From the NCBI GenBank assembly GCA_022842725.1, contig JALHOZ010000010.1, positions 1 through 64,000 on the forward strand: 64,000 nucleotides of DNA, given 5' to 3'. A model generated the notes under the pieces. That model was given only the letters and a program-made list of their open reading frames with translations, was not told the DNA's origin and searched no databases. The position numbers and the translations under genes were made by a program. Source of the stretch: Saprospiraceae bacterium. Lineage in GTDB: Bacteria; Bacteroidota; Bacteroidia; Chitinophagales; Saprospiraceae. Of this stretch, positions 45,231-55,311 are shown piece after piece (the stretch's first letter is position 1; the number at the start of each line of letters is the position of its first letter).

Positions 45231-47858
45231 TTATTTGTTTTTAAATTGTTTCAATTGTTCTTCCAGGATTTTAATCCTTTCGTTGCCATCCGCAAGTTTT
45301 GCCTTTTCCCGTTCGACGACATCAGCCGGAGCTCCGGATACGAAACGTTCGTTTTCGAGTTTTTTCAATACCGAAGCGACAAATCCTTTTTGGTATTCCA
45401 GTTCTTTGATGATTTCTTCGACCATTTCGGAAGAATCTTCCTGCAAGGTGATCCCGAGAATACATTTTTCAGTTCCGGAAATAAACACCAAACCTTCTTT
45501 ATCTTCTTTGGTTGTATCCATAGATGATAAAAAGGCCATTTTCTGCACGATCTCAGACCAACCACTTAGTTCAAAAAGGGCCTTTGACCTGTCCGTTTCT
45601 ATGATGTGAAGAGGAATTTCTTCCCGCATCCTGATACCATGTTTATTTCTGCTGTCACGAACCATGGTAATGATATCTTTTGCCTGCTCAACTTTTGCGA
45701 TCAGGTCTTTGTCATAAGATTCCACTTTTGGAAACGGACTCACGATACAATCCGTTTCAACCTTGTCTTCGTGAAGGGCATGCCACAACTCTTCTGTGAT
45801 AAAAGGCATATAAGGATGCAGTAAGGTACAAATATTTTTGAATAATGAAACGGTATTTTCTTTGGTTTGTTTGCTGATTGTACCATCCTGCGGTTTAACG
45901 ATCTCAAGATACCACGAACAAAAATCCGTCCACACAAAAGAATAAATGGAAATCAAAGCTTCGGACAAACGATATTCAGCCATGTTTTTTACCACTTCCT
46001 CAACAAGCTCTTTATGTTTTTCCGTCAGCCAGGTATATGCCAACTGATCAGCTTCGGAAGAAGATTTATGATCGTCTACCGTCCAACCTTCTACCAGTTT
46101 CAAAGCATTCCACATTTTATTGCAGAAATTTCTTCCTTGTTCAACGAGCTTTTCGTCAAACAAAAGGTCTCCTCCCGCCGGCGAACAAGACATCATACCA
46201 AAACGTACACCGTCAGCTCCGAAATCAGCAATCAGTTGCAACGCATCCGGACTGTTGCCCAAAGATTTACTCATCTTACGACGCATTTTATCCCGGACCA
46301 TACCGGTAAAATACACATCATGGAATGGTTTTTCGTTTTTCCACTCATACCCGGCCATGATCATTCTGGCAACCCATAAAAAGATAATATCCCATCCGGT
46401 GACCAAAACACTGGTTGGATAATAATAATCAATTTCTTTTTTATTTCGGAATCCGTCGAATACACTGATCGGCCACAACCAGGATGAAAACCAGGTATCT
46501 AATACATCTTCATCCTGTTTTAGATCTGACAAGATGATTTGAGGATATTTTTCTTTAGCCAAAGCTAATGCTTCTTCTGCGGTTTCGGCTACAAACACAT
46601 CTTCACCATAATACCAGGCAGGTATACGATGTCCCCACCAGAGTTGTCTGGAGATACACCAATCGCGGATGTTTTCCATCCAGTGACGATAGACATTTTT
46701 CTGATTTTTAGGAAAAAAGGAAACGGTATCGTTCATCACATTATCCAAAGCAGGTTTGACAATACTTTGCATATCAACATACCATTGCAGAGACAATCTT
46801 GGCTCAACGACGGCATTCGTTCTTTCTGACCGGCCTACATTATTCTGGTAATTTTCTGTCTTATGAATAAACCCGGCCGCATCAAGGTCTTTGGCAAATT
46901 TTTTCCTGACGACAAAACGGTCCTCACCTATATATATATTGGCTTCAGCACTCATGGTTCCGTCATCATTAAATACATCCACCACTTCCAGTTGGTGTCT
47001 TTTACCGATTTCGTAATCATTCATATCGTGCGCAGGTGTCACTTTCAGTGCTCCTGTTCCGAATTCTTTATCCACATAGTCATCCATGATGACAGGAATT
47101 TTCCGACCGATGATGGGAACAATAACATTTTTGCCTACTAAATGTGCATAACGTTCGTCTTCCGGATGAACGGCTACGGCTGTATCTCCGGGAATGGTTT
47201 CCGGTCTGGTGGTTGCGATAATCAAAAATTCATCGCTGCCGTCAATCTGATATTTTACATGAAAAAGCTGACTGTTTTCATTATTGTACAATACTTCTTC
47301 ATTAGAAAGTACGGTTTTGGCTTCAGGGTCCCAATTGACCATTCGTTTGCCCCTGTAGAGTTTACCTTTTTGGTACATATCCACAAAAACCTTGATGACG
47401 GCGTCGGAACGCACTTCATCCATTGTAAAAGCCGTCCTGTCCCAATCACATGAAGCACCAAGTTTTTGTAGTTGTGAAAGGATGATACCACCATATTCTT
47501 CTTTCCACTGCCAGGCATATTTCAAAAACTCTTCTCTGGTGAGGTCTGCTTTTCTGATACCTTTTTCACGCAACATTTTGACTACCTTGGCTTCTGTTGC
47601 AATAGATGCATGATCTGTACCGGGAACCCAACACGCATTTTTACCTTCCTGTCTGGCTTTACGGATGAGGATGTCCTGAATGGTATTGTTGAGCATGTGT
47701 CCCATGTGCAGCACACCTGTCACATTGGGCGGCGGAATAACAATCGTAAAAGGTTCTCTTTCGTCCGGTATGGAAGCAAAATAATTTTTCGAAAGCCAAT
47801 GGTTGTACCACTTTTCTTCTACATCAGCCGGAGTATATTTTGCACTTCTTTCTATCAT
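45231..47858 (-). CDS. valS: Valyl-tRNA synthetase
   Basis: This 875-residue class I synthetase has HMGH in PPPNVTGVLHMGHMLNNTIQ, the editing (CP1) domain, and the KMSKS motif in MRRKMSKSLGN. The C-terminal coiled-coil arm (LEYQKGFVASVLKKLENERFV) ends in QFKNK. All family landmarks are present. The start overlaps the upstream histidine-phosphatase gene by four bases. Confidence 0.97.
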   Translation of the reverse strand: MIERSAKYTPADVEEKWYNHWLSKNYFASIPDEREPFTIVIPPPNVTGVLHMGHMLNNTIQDILIRKARQEGKNACWVPGTDHASIATEAKVVKMLREKGIRKADLTREEFLKYAWQWKEEYGGIILSQLQKLGASCDWDRTAFTMDEVRSDAVIKVFVDMYQKGKLYRGKRMVNWDPEAKTVLSNEEVLYNNENSQLFHVKYQIDGSDEFLIIATTRPETIPGDTAVAVHPEDERYAHLVGKNVIVPIIGRKIPVIMDDYVDKEFGTGALKVTPAHDMNDYEIGKRHQLEVVDVFNDDGTMSAEANIYIGEDRFVVRKKFAKDLDAAGFIHKTENYQNNVGRSERTNAVVEPRLSLQWYVDMQSIVKPALDNVMNDTVSFFPKNQKNVYRHWMENIRDWCISRQLWWGHRIPAWYYGEDVFVAETAEEALALAKEKYPQIILSDLKQDEDVLDTWFSSWLWPISVFDGFRNKKEIDYYYPTSVLVTGWDIIFLWVARMIMAGYEWKNEKPFHDVYFTGMVRDKMRRKMSKSLGNSPDALQLIADFGADGVRFGMMSCSPAGGDLLFDEKLVEQGRNFCNKMWNALKLVEGWTVDDHKSSSEADQLAYTWLTEKHKELVEEVVKNMAEYRLSEALISIYSFVWTDFCSWYLEIVKPQDGTISKQTKENTVSLFKNICTLLHPYMPFITEELWHALHEDKVETDCIVSPFPKVESYDKDLIAKVEQAKDIITMVRDSRNKHGIRMREEIPLHIIETDRSKALFELSGWSEIVQKMAFLSSMDTTKEDKEGLVFISGTEKCILGITLQEDSSEMVEEIIKELEYQKGFVASVLKKLENERFVSGAPADVVEREKAKLADGNERIKILEEQLKQFKNK

Positions 47859-48472
47859 CCTTTGGGTTTGTATTTTAGTGTTAAAACTTCTTTATTACCA
47901 TTCGTTTTTTCGTACACGATGATAAAATTATCATAATCAGATTCATCGAAGGTTTTGGTAAAAACATCCTTTCCTGCCAGGGTATTCGTCAAAGACGGAA
48001 TGCTGTTGGAATGACCGACGATCACGGTTGCTTTTACATTATCATTTGCTTCGATATCATCGATCATCTGTCTCATATTTTTAGGGTCGTATGCCAAAAT
48101 TTTCATTGCTTTAATATCAGCCAAAGAGTCTACGGTGTATAAGGTTCGGGTATAAAACGTAGAATATATAGCATCCACCCGTGTGGCCCGCAGAATGTCA
48201 GACAATAAAGTAGCTCTTTGAAGCCCGGTATCAGTAAGGTTGGGATTATCTTTCGGAACGGTATCTTTTTCAGCATGTCGGGTGAGATAATACACCTTTT
48301 TGATACTGTCCGTAACTACATAATCTCCGGTTGTGGTAAATACCGTATCACCGCTGATTCTGACGATTTCCTGACCGTTGATGTCTTTTTGTTTTGGTGT
48401 TTCTTTACAGGAAAAAACAAAAAATGTCAGGGACAAAAAAATGATTGTATAAAATCCAATGTTTTGTTTCAT
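47855..48472 (-). CDS. Histidine phosphatase-family lipoprotein
   Basis: This 205-residue protein has a lipobox FVFSC with Cys22. The active-site RHAEK (65-69, His66) and the second histidine His154 in VIVGHSNS are characteristic of the histidine phosphatase (phosphoglycerate-mutase-like) family. It is shorter than glycolytic mutases and is probably a membrane-anchored periplasmic phosphatase, in the style of SixA or alkaline-side enzymes. It overlaps lysA by four bases at its start and valS by four at its end, so it is firmly in the operon. The substrate is unknown. Confidence 0.9.
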   Translation of the reverse strand: MKQNIGFYTIIFLSLTFFVFSCKETPKQKDINGQEIVRISGDTVFTTTGDYVVTDSIKKVYYLTRHAEKDTVPKDNPNLTDTGLQRATLLSDILRATRVDAIYSTFYTRTLYTVDSLADIKAMKILAYDPKNMRQMIDDIEANDNVKATVIVGHSNSIPSLTNTLAGKDVFTKTFDESDYDNFIIVYEKTNGNKEVLTLKYKPKG

Positions 48473-49725
48473 GATAATTCCGGTTTTGGGGTTAAAGTTT
48501 CAATTTCTACCTGTCCGCGCAATAAATCTTCCATGGTTTCACGCTCCCGGATCAGATGATCTTTGCCGTTAAGGATAAATACTTCTGCAGGACGAAAACG
48601 GCTGTTGTAGTTGGAGGACATGGTGTAACAATAAGCACCTGCATTGTAAAAAGCCAGAATATCGCCTTCAGATATTTCATTCATGCGACGGTTGACTCCA
48701 AAAGTATCTGTTTCGCAAATATAACCTACCACAGTATAAAACCGTTGCCTTCCTGTTGTATTGGAAATATTGACAATTTTGTGGTATGCATCATACAACA
48801 TAGGTCTGATCAGGTGATTGAGCCCTGAGTCTATGCCGGCAAAAACGGTGGAAGTGGTTTGTTTGACAACATTAACTTTTGTCAGAAAAATACCTGAACG
48901 GCTGACAAGAAACTTTCCGGGTTCAAACATCAGGGTGAGATTTTTGCCGTAGTCTTCGCAAAACAATTTAAAACGTGCGGTGATTTTTTCGCCCAACTCT
49001 TCGATATCGGTTTCAATATCTTCTTCTTTATAAGGAACTTTAAACCCGCTTCCAAAGTCGAGGTATTTAAGGTCCGGAAATTCTTTTGCAACCTGAAAAA
49101 GTATCTCTGCACCCTGAAGAAAAACATCAATATCCAGAATGTCGGAACCTGTATGCATATGTACACCTTCCACGTGAAGACCTGTTGCTTTCAATATCCG
49201 ATGAATGAGTGGCATTTGATGAAAAGAAATACCAAACTTTGAATCGATGTGACCAGTGGAGATTTTGCTGTTTCCTCCGGCCATGATGTGTGGATTAATC
49301 CGGATACAAACGGGATAGTCCGGAAACAGTGTTCCAAATTGCTCCAGAATAGAAATATTGTCAATATTAATTTTAACACCAAGTTTTGCTGCTGCACTGA
49401 TTTCTTCTATAGACACACAGTTAGGTGTATACATGATGTTTTGTGGTTCAAATCCCGCCTTCAATCCCAGTCTCACTTCCTGAATGGAAACGGTATCCAA
49501 ACCCGCACCGATGGAGTGCATATACCGCAGTATATTAATGTTGCTCAGGGCTTTTGCCGCATAATTAATCTGCAAATCCTCTACATCAAAGGCTCTGGTC
49601 AGACGTTTATATTGTGCTTCTATGATTGAAGATTCGTAAACATATAAGGGGCAGCCATATTTCTGCACCAATTCGAGCGGGTCAATATTACCTTCTAAAA
49701 GATATTTTCCGTCCTGAAGAACCAT
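48469..49725 (-). CDS. lysA: Diaminopimelate decarboxylase
   Basis: This 418-residue fold-III PLP enzyme has Lys58 in NYAAKALSN as the PLP lysine, HMHTGSDI for the sugar-like phosphate site, LDFGSGFKVPY, and the C-terminal ICETDTFGVNRRM and FYNAGAYCYTMSSNYNSR that make up the active site. It makes lysine from meso-diaminopimelate. It is the first gene of the six-gene operon. A related carboxynorspermidine decarboxylase is less likely given the motif set. Downstream gene starts overlap or follow closely. Confidence 0.95.
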   Translation of the reverse strand: MVLQDGKYLLEGNIDPLELVQKYGCPLYVYESSIIEAQYKRLTRAFDVEDLQINYAAKALSNINILRYMHSIGAGLDTVSIQEVRLGLKAGFEPQNIMYTPNCVSIEEISAAAKLGVKINIDNISILEQFGTLFPDYPVCIRINPHIMAGGNSKISTGHIDSKFGISFHQMPLIHRILKATGLHVEGVHMHTGSDILDIDVFLQGAEILFQVAKEFPDLKYLDFGSGFKVPYKEEDIETDIEELGEKITARFKLFCEDYGKNLTLMFEPGKFLVSRSGIFLTKVNVVKQTTSTVFAGIDSGLNHLIRPMLYDAYHKIVNISNTTGRQRFYTVVGYICETDTFGVNRRMNEISEGDILAFYNAGAYCYTMSSNYNSRFRPAEVFILNGKDHLIRERETMEDLLRGQVEIETLTPKPELS

Positions 49726-49750
49726 AAGATGATATCGTTTGTAAAATCTG

Positions 49751-49758
49751 CAAAATTA
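49751..49758 (-). promoter_or_regulatory. -7 box of the lysA operon
   Basis: The minus strand reads TAATTTTG followed by CAG, as in the sucC promoter. It lies 26 bases before the lysA start. No clear -33 TTG is seen. A spacer of about 220 bases separates it from the DUF4403-like gene. Confidence 0.55.
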
Positions 49759-49979
49759 AGGAAAAATTAACTTCTTTCAGGCTATTAACATTTCATTACA
49801 AATCATCAATGGATAAATGGCTAAACTATTGAAAGAACAAAAGATATCCATCGGACTTACATAAAAATTATAGGTCGGGAGGTGTTATGATTTGTTAAAT
49901 ATACAAACCAATAAAATGTTTAATGCTGAAGTAACGGATCCCTACCATTCAAATCTGTGGAACCAAAAATACGGAATCA

Positions 49980-51221
49980 TTATAAAGAATATACCTTGAT
50001 ACCTGCAGATATTAAAAAAAGTTCGAAAGAATCAACCTGAAATAAAATCCGACAAAACTGAGCATCAAAATCAAAGCGGTGGATCGTTTTATTTTTTATA
50101 CCGGTTTCAAATCCTTTTTGTTTCAGGGTTCTGATCAGATTATCAACTGCCGTATCGATGATGGGTTGGAGGTTTACCGGACTCATTTCCTCAATTCGGT
50201 TGCGGATGATTCGTTGGATGATCGGAGATGTCAACTGATAAAAAAACTGATTGGCAGAAACATCCACTTTGATATTGGTAAGATCCAGACGTTGCAGATT
50301 GTTATCGTAAAACGGTTCTGTGCTCACCGTAACGCTTCCCTGAATCGGAGATCGTAAAAACAATTTGGTTTCAAAGGCTGAAGTATTGCGAATAACGGCT
50401 TTTTCAACATCAAATGATTTGCCTCCGATTTCATTTTGGGACAAATATTGTATGAGCCACCGTTCCAAACCCTCATAAGAGAGATTAATGTGTAAAACAA
50501 AAGGAGATTTGTCCAAAACCTCTGTTATCGTTTTGTCAGAAAACACTATTTTTTGGGGTGCAAAAGGCGATATTTTATCAGAAAGTTGAGCTTCGTAATG
50601 TATGTAAAAAAAAGCTCTGACGAGATGATTTTCATCCTGAAAGCCGACAAAAACAATTTGTTTTATTTCAAAATTGAAATAAATATCCGGTTTCTGGTGA
50701 ACCAAAATGTTTCTGGCCTTTTTTTCCTGGAAAGACGTAAGTAAGCTTTCTATGTCAAATGAACGGTTGACTGCTTCCACCCATTTTTCAAGATGGCACT
50801 CACGGATTCTTTTGATGACGACATCAGCCAGCCACTCAACCGGAATATCCATCGATCCCATCGTGACGACAGGTGGAGAAAACCATAAAAAGTTTTCAAG
50901 ACGCAAATCTACAAATACATCTTCACCTTTTTTGGGGACAAGCGTGGCAACCAATTCCAGCATAATCCCTCCTTTGCCTTCCACCGAAAAAAGTCCCTCC
51001 GGCTTTGAAAATGTCAAATCCACAGGTAGGTGAATGGTCACAGATTGATGAAAAACAGAAAGATCTTTAGATGTAATATCTGAAATGGAACATTGCAGGA
51101 TAAATCCTCCTGCTTCAAAAGTTTCACTTTGCAGATGTTGTCTGAGAACATCGTACAAAAGGGTTTTTATGGTATCTTTCGGAAACTGAATTCCTATGCC
51201 TTTATAGGATGGTTTGGACAT
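49980..51221 (-). CDS. DUF4403-like protein
   Basis: The protein has 413 residues from the ATG at 51221 (MSKPSYKGIGIQF). The open frame runs to 51242 but there begins with TTG. The mix of amphipathic strands, the WFSPPVVTMGSMDIPVEWLAD stretch and repeated lipid-binding-like patterns (LTNIKVDVSANQFFYQLTSPIIQRI) resemble the DUF4403 proteins of Bacteroidota, which I recall as secreted or envelope proteins of unknown function. No signal peptide is seen with this start. It lies alone between lysA and the L-domain gene. The family link is my judgement, not a verified match. Confidence 0.55.
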   Translation of the reverse strand: MSKPSYKGIGIQFPKDTIKTLLYDVLRQHLQSETFEAGGFILQCSISDITSKDLSVFHQSVTIHLPVDLTFSKPEGLFSVEGKGGIMLELVATLVPKKGEDVFVDLRLENFLWFSPPVVTMGSMDIPVEWLADVVIKRIRECHLEKWVEAVNRSFDIESLLTSFQEKKARNILVHQKPDIYFNFEIKQIVFVGFQDENHLVRAFFYIHYEAQLSDKISPFAPQKIVFSDKTITEVLDKSPFVLHINLSYEGLERWLIQYLSQNEIGGKSFDVEKAVIRNTSAFETKLFLRSPIQGSVTVSTEPFYDNNLQRLDLTNIKVDVSANQFFYQLTSPIIQRIIRNRIEEMSPVNLQPIIDTAVDNLIRTLKQKGFETGIKNKTIHRFDFDAQFCRILFQVDSFELFLISAGIKVYSL

Positions 51222-51398
51222 GTTTTGCAGTTTGGACTGCAAACATATTCATTTTTTTTGTAATATTGGAAAGATTTATAAAATACAAACCTTTCGGTCA
51301 AAGTTAAAAACCATTTTACCCAACCAAAAAAGGTAAAGACTATCACTTATAACCCGAACAATGAACCAAAAAAATGTCTTACAAAAAGAAATCAGTTA

Positions 51399-52940
51399 TT
51401 ACGGACAATTGACTACTGTGGTAAACAAATTTCCGTTTTTGTCCACATTAATCCGGTAACAAAGTCCATTTGGAGAAGTAAGTATAACTCCGCGCTGAAA
51501 GTCTGACACATAAATATCTGCTTCCTGAACCTCAACATTCAAAGGCTGAAGCATAGGTGTTTCACTACAGGCATCGCCGATACCGTCATTATTGCTATCC
51601 AATTGATCAGGGTTGTGAACATCAGGGCAATTGTCACAGGTATCCCCTTTACCGTCATTATCTGAATCCATCTGATCAGGATTGTATTTTGTATCACAAT
51701 TGTCACTAAAAAAAAGAAGGTCGTAGTCAGGATCCACACATTCTTCGGCGAGCAATTCTAAAATATCAGAACATTCAGGTCCATTATTTTCGAGATAAAT
51801 CAGGGATTGGATTCTGCCAATTCTTTGTAATTGCGCAATAAAACAGCATGTATTTACCAATGGATTTTCCTGAAGATAAATATCGTTTAAGTAGGCCAGA
51901 TTATATAATCCGGAAATATCCTCCAAAACAGGGTTATTTAAAATATTCAATTGTTGGTAAACACCTAAAAGGGATATAAATCCTGTTATACTCTCCAGAT
52001 TATTATTACCTCCGATTGAAATATCCAATGCCTTCCTCAGATTTGGAATATTGTCGATGGTCGTTAGAGAGTCCAAACCGCCCAGACCCAAAGAATTGAT
52101 GCTGGTCAAGAAAGGAAGATTTACACTGTTGACCGAAGGACAACTCGTCAAATACAAAGCATTCATTTTTGTCAAATGACTGATACCGTTGATGTTTTGA
52201 AGAGAAGGACAATTATTAAAACTTAGTGTATTTAAATATGTTATACCACTGAGTTCATCAATATTGTTGATGTCTGACAATTGAATACTAAGAGATTCAA
52301 TGGAATCCGGTTTATTTAAAAAAGGTAATGAAGTCAAATTTTCACTTATAATACTGATATCCCGTGCATAATTCAAACTGTCAAAACCACCTACACTTGT
52401 CAAAGAGGTATTTGACAGAATTTGCAGACTACCTACTAACCTTTTTATATTTTTGAAGGTATTTAAATTTGTTAAAGATTCATTGCCTGAAATGAGTAAT
52501 TGATTAGGAACATGTATTTCTCCATCCAAACCTACAAACTCCAGATTATCCATTACAACAGAAGACGCTATAGGATTGCCAGTGATACTCATCACTGCGC
52601 CTATGTATTTAAGCGACTGCCACCCTGTGATACTCACAAGATTCTGATTGTAAGCAAGGTAAAAGGAACCCACAATTTTGTTCAGATTGGTAAATCCTGC
52701 AGTGGATGTGATATTGCTGTAATATATGGATAAAGTACCGCTGATATACTCAATATTACCCAAACCAACAAGACTCGTAACAGTCCCTGTGATGGTCAGA
52801 TTCCCGAAAATGGAGTCACATCCGTAATTGGTGTTAAAATTATTCACGTCAGCCTGACTGGAAAGGATAATATTAGAATTGCAGGATTGACCCGGTAGTG
52901 CCATGATCGCGCAAAGCAGTAAGGTAAAAAAGTATTTCAT
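51399..52940 (-). CDS. Secreted L-domain/leucine-rich-like protein with thrombospondin type 3 repeats
   Basis: This 513-residue protein has a signal peptide [19 protein letters not shown]. Residues ~25-380 are degenerate L-domain-like repeats ([38 protein letters not shown]). At about 404-456 are two or three calcium-binding thrombospondin type 3 motifs ([29 protein letters not shown]). The tail [18 protein letters not shown]...[10 protein letters not shown]...TTVVNCP is not the usual type A sorting domain but resembles a recurrent C-terminal region of Saprospiraceae proteins as I recall. It is probably surface-exposed. It is related in design to the 365-residue L-domain protein at 9558. Confidence 0.82.
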   Translation of the reverse strand: MKYFFTLLLCAIMALPGQSCNSNIILSSQADVNNFNTNYGCDSIFGNLTITGTVTSLVGLGNIEYISGTLSIYYSNITSTAGFTNLNKIVGSFYLAYNQNLVSITGWQSLKYIGAVMSITGNPIASSVVMDNLEFVGLDGEIHVPNQLLISGNESLTNLNTFKNIKRLVGSLQILSNTSLTSVGGFDSLNYARDISIISENLTSLPFLNKPDSIESLSIQLSDINNIDELSGITYLNTLSFNNCPSLQNINGISHLTKMNALYLTSCPSVNSVNLPFLTSINSLGLGGLDSLTTIDNIPNLRKALDISIGGNNNLESITGFISLLGVYQQLNILNNPVLEDISGLYNLAYLNDIYLQENPLVNTCCFIAQLQRIGRIQSLIYLENNGPECSDILELLAEECVDPDYDLLFFSDNCDTKYNPDQMDSDNDGKGDTCDNCPDVHNPDQLDSNNDGIGDACSETPMLQPLNVEVQEADIYVSDFQRGVILTSPNGLCYRINVDKNGNLFTTVVNCP

Positions 52941-53306
52941 ATTCGTTTTGGTTGATATAAGTTGATAATTGTATACATAGTGTAAAAATACACTTTAAAG
53001 TTGCCTGACAGGTAAAATTTCTTTAATTATTGTTTTACAAAAATTTCTGTTTCTAAAACCAACACTAAGAATATTGTAAAACTCAAACCTAATTGTATAA
53101 TGTTTATGGGTAAGTTCCAGGTAACTTTGTGCTGATTACAGTAAGATAGACAGACGATTTACCGGCTCAAAAACCTTCAAAGCAGCAATGACCTCATTTC
53201 AATGTAACTGCTAAACAACTGTATAAAAGTTGAGAAAAATCAAAAAAATTGAATATTCCACATTTATAACCTTTATCAGATCAGATGACAACAAAACATT
53301 TTACCC
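52941..53306. other. 366-base AT-rich intergenic region
   Basis: This spacer separates two divergent genes, the L-domain gene and the membrane-protein gene at 53307. It contains a 6-bp palindrome AGTGTA/TACACT at 52979-52994 with a four-base loop, possibly an operator. No exact TAnnTTTG box was found for either gene, only near matches such as TAACCTTT. Confidence 0.4.
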
Positions 53307-53834
53307 ATGAATAAAAACATACCGGTTTACCTTTACGGGACCATAATTGTTTTGGAAGGACTATTTCTGATTTTATCAAAAAACATAGTTTTCAGTACTA
53401 TACAACTTACCACAGGCTTAGCTTTAGGAGGGGGAGCTTTGGTTGCCTTTGTAGCCGCTTTGACCAGACATAGAAAACAAGTTCAATTTGCCTATCACGA
53501 AATGCACGCCTTAACCATGCTGGTTTATGGATTTTCTGTTCTCTTCTTTTGCAGCTCTTTGGAAACGTTTATTTCTTTTACGACCTTTCTTTTTATATTT
53601 TATACCTTTTCAGAAATCATTTTTTGTAATTGGGTATTTAATCAAAAACAAGGTGTGGTTTTTCGGATTATTATAATTCGGGTGTTGTTAGGATTTGTTA
53701 CCGGTATCGGAACTATTTCTGCCCTCCACTATGTTGATTATACCATGCAAATTTTTGGTTCTTTGTTTATTCTGGTCGGCATCAATATCATTCTCTACAT
53801 TCCTGTTATGAAGTTAAATCAAAATCCGATGTAA
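53307..53834 (+). CDS. Small polytopic membrane protein (DUF308/HdeD-like)
   Basis: This 175-residue protein has six hydrophobic segments in pairs (GTIIVLEGLFLIL, GGALVAFVAAL, LTMLVYGFSVLFFC, FLFIFYTFSEIIF, and two more to IILYIPVM). The pattern and size fit the HdeD/DUF308 family of membrane proteins, though similarity is only in overall shape. Function is unknown; HdeD is linked to acid stress in Escherichia coli. It is 95 bases upstream of the SOUL protein gene on the same strand. Confidence 0.6.
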   Translation: MNKNIPVYLYGTIIVLEGLFLILSKNIVFSTIQLTTGLALGGGALVAFVAALTRHRKQVQFAYHEMHALTMLVYGFSVLFFCSSLETFISFTTFLFIFYTFSEIIFCNWVFNQKQGVVFRIIIIRVLLGFVTGIGTISALHYVDYTMQIFGSLFILVGINIILYIPVMKLNQNPM

Positions 53835-53929
53835 AAAGTACCATTCAAAAAGTTCAAAAGTCCTGTTTTTTGTTCATCCAGAAGACTCATCTATCCTCTT
53901 ATTTTTAAAATCCTGAAGTTTTAATAAAA

Positions 53930-54532
53930 ATGAAAATATTCCTTTTATCCCTCACCATCCTTTTAGTAATATTTATAGTATTTCAAATCTACACTTCTAT
54001 GTCGACTATCAAATCAGAAATGCAACCTTACAAAATAATCCGGACAGAAGAATCTTTTGAAATAAGACATTATCCGGCTGCCAATATGGCAAAAATCACA
54101 GCAAACACCCAATCCTACCGTGATTTGGGCTACACCGGTTTCCGTACATTAGCTAACTATATTTTCGGAGGCAACAAAGAGAAAAAACAAATCGCTATGA
54201 CATCTCCGGTTCATATGGATATAGGCGATACCGTTTCGACTATGGCATTTGTGATGCCATCAGACTTACAAAAAGAAAATTTGCCAACCCCGGACAATCA
54301 GGATATTATAATCCATACCACACAGCCCGAATATGTTGCCGCGCTCAGGTTTGGAGGATTTGCCAATACAAAAGCCATCCAAAAATACAGCCAAAAACTA
54401 AAAACCCTGTTAGACGAAAAAGGAATTTCCTACACCGGAAATGTTCGTTTTTTAGGATATAATCCACCTTATCAAATTTTCGGAAGAAGAAATGAAGTTA
54501 TTGTGACTTTAGATCCCGATGATTTTTTATAA
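53930..54532 (+). CDS. SOUL haem-binding family protein
   Basis: This 200-residue protein has an N-terminal hydrophobic anchor or signal (FLLSLTILLVIFIVFQI). The SOUL domain follows, with EIRHYPAANMAKI, GGNKEKKQIAMTSPVHMD, STMAFVMPSDLQ and FGGFANTKAI. The family (haem-binding proteins such as p22HBP/SOUL) binds haem or porphyrins; the bacterial role is not settled. It is followed after 65 bases by the peroxiredoxin gene on the same strand. Confidence 0.93.
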   Translation: MKIFLLSLTILLVIFIVFQIYTSMSTIKSEMQPYKIIRTEESFEIRHYPAANMAKITANTQSYRDLGYTGFRTLANYIFGGNKEKKQIAMTSPVHMDIGDTVSTMAFVMPSDLQKENLPTPDNQDIIIHTTQPEYVAALRFGGFANTKAIQKYSQKLKTLLDEKGISYTGNVRFLGYNPPYQIFGRRNEVIVTLDPDDFL

Positions 54533-54597
54533 TCAAAAACTTTTTTAATACAAAAATCACCCTTCAGTCACATTAGGCTGAAACAAACCCCACACAG

Positions 54598-55311
54598 ATG
54601 GAAACTCAAGAATTAATTACTCCTATGCCGCGAATCGGCGACAGTGCACCTGCCTTTAAAGCTATAACCACACAAGGTGAAATCAACTTTCCTTTTGATT
54701 ATTCCGGTAAATGGGTTATTTTGTTCAGCCATCCCGCTGACTTTACGCCGGTTTGTACCTCAGAATTTATGACTTTTGCAAAAAGAGAACCTGAATTTAC
54801 CGCTTTAGGATGTCAATTGGTCGGATTGTCTATTGATGGTTTGTACAGCCACATCGCATGGTTAAGAACCATCAAAGAAAAAATTGAATTTAAAGGAATG
54901 AAAAACATGGAAGTAAAATTCCCGCTGATTGAAGACATTACGATGGAAGTAGCTAAAAAATACGGAATGATCCAACCCGGCGAAAGCTCCACCAAAGCTG
55001 TAAGGGCCGTATTTTTTATCGATCCGAAAGGAATCATTCGCGCTATCATCTACTACCCTTTATCCCTGGGACGCAATTTTGATGAATTAAAAAGAGCGCT
55101 GATTGCTATGCAGACAGCAGACAAATATAGTATAGCTACACCTGCTGATTGGCAACCGGGTGAAGATGTCATTCTACCTACAGCAGGATCTTGTGGTGTT
55201 GCTAAAGACAGAATGGATGACAAAGAAGAAGGAGTCACATGTTATGATTGGTTCTTTTGTACCAAACCCCTTCCTATAGAAAAAATAAACAATCCTAAAC
55301 ATGTTGTCTAA
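54598..55311 (+). CDS. Peroxiredoxin, Prx6/1-Cys type with C-terminal cysteines
   Basis: This 237-residue protein has the peroxidatic Cys53 in HPADFTPVCTSEF, Arg at the usual place in KAVRAVFFIDP, and the long C-terminal domain of the Prx6 group. In addition Cys199, Cys215 and Cys221 (SCGVAKD, TCYDWFFC) may form the resolving site, as in some archaeal and bacterial members. It reduces hydrogen peroxide and organic hydroperoxides. No signal peptide is present. Its 3' end overlaps the next gene by 11 bases. Confidence 0.95.
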   Translation: METQELITPMPRIGDSAPAFKAITTQGEINFPFDYSGKWVILFSHPADFTPVCTSEFMTFAKREPEFTALGCQLVGLSIDGLYSHIAWLRTIKEKIEFKGMKNMEVKFPLIEDITMEVAKKYGMIQPGESSTKAVRAVFFIDPKGIIRAIIYYPLSLGRNFDELKRALIAMQTADKYSIATPADWQPGEDVILPTAGSCGVAKDRMDDKEEGVTCYDWFFCTKPLPIEKINNPKHVV

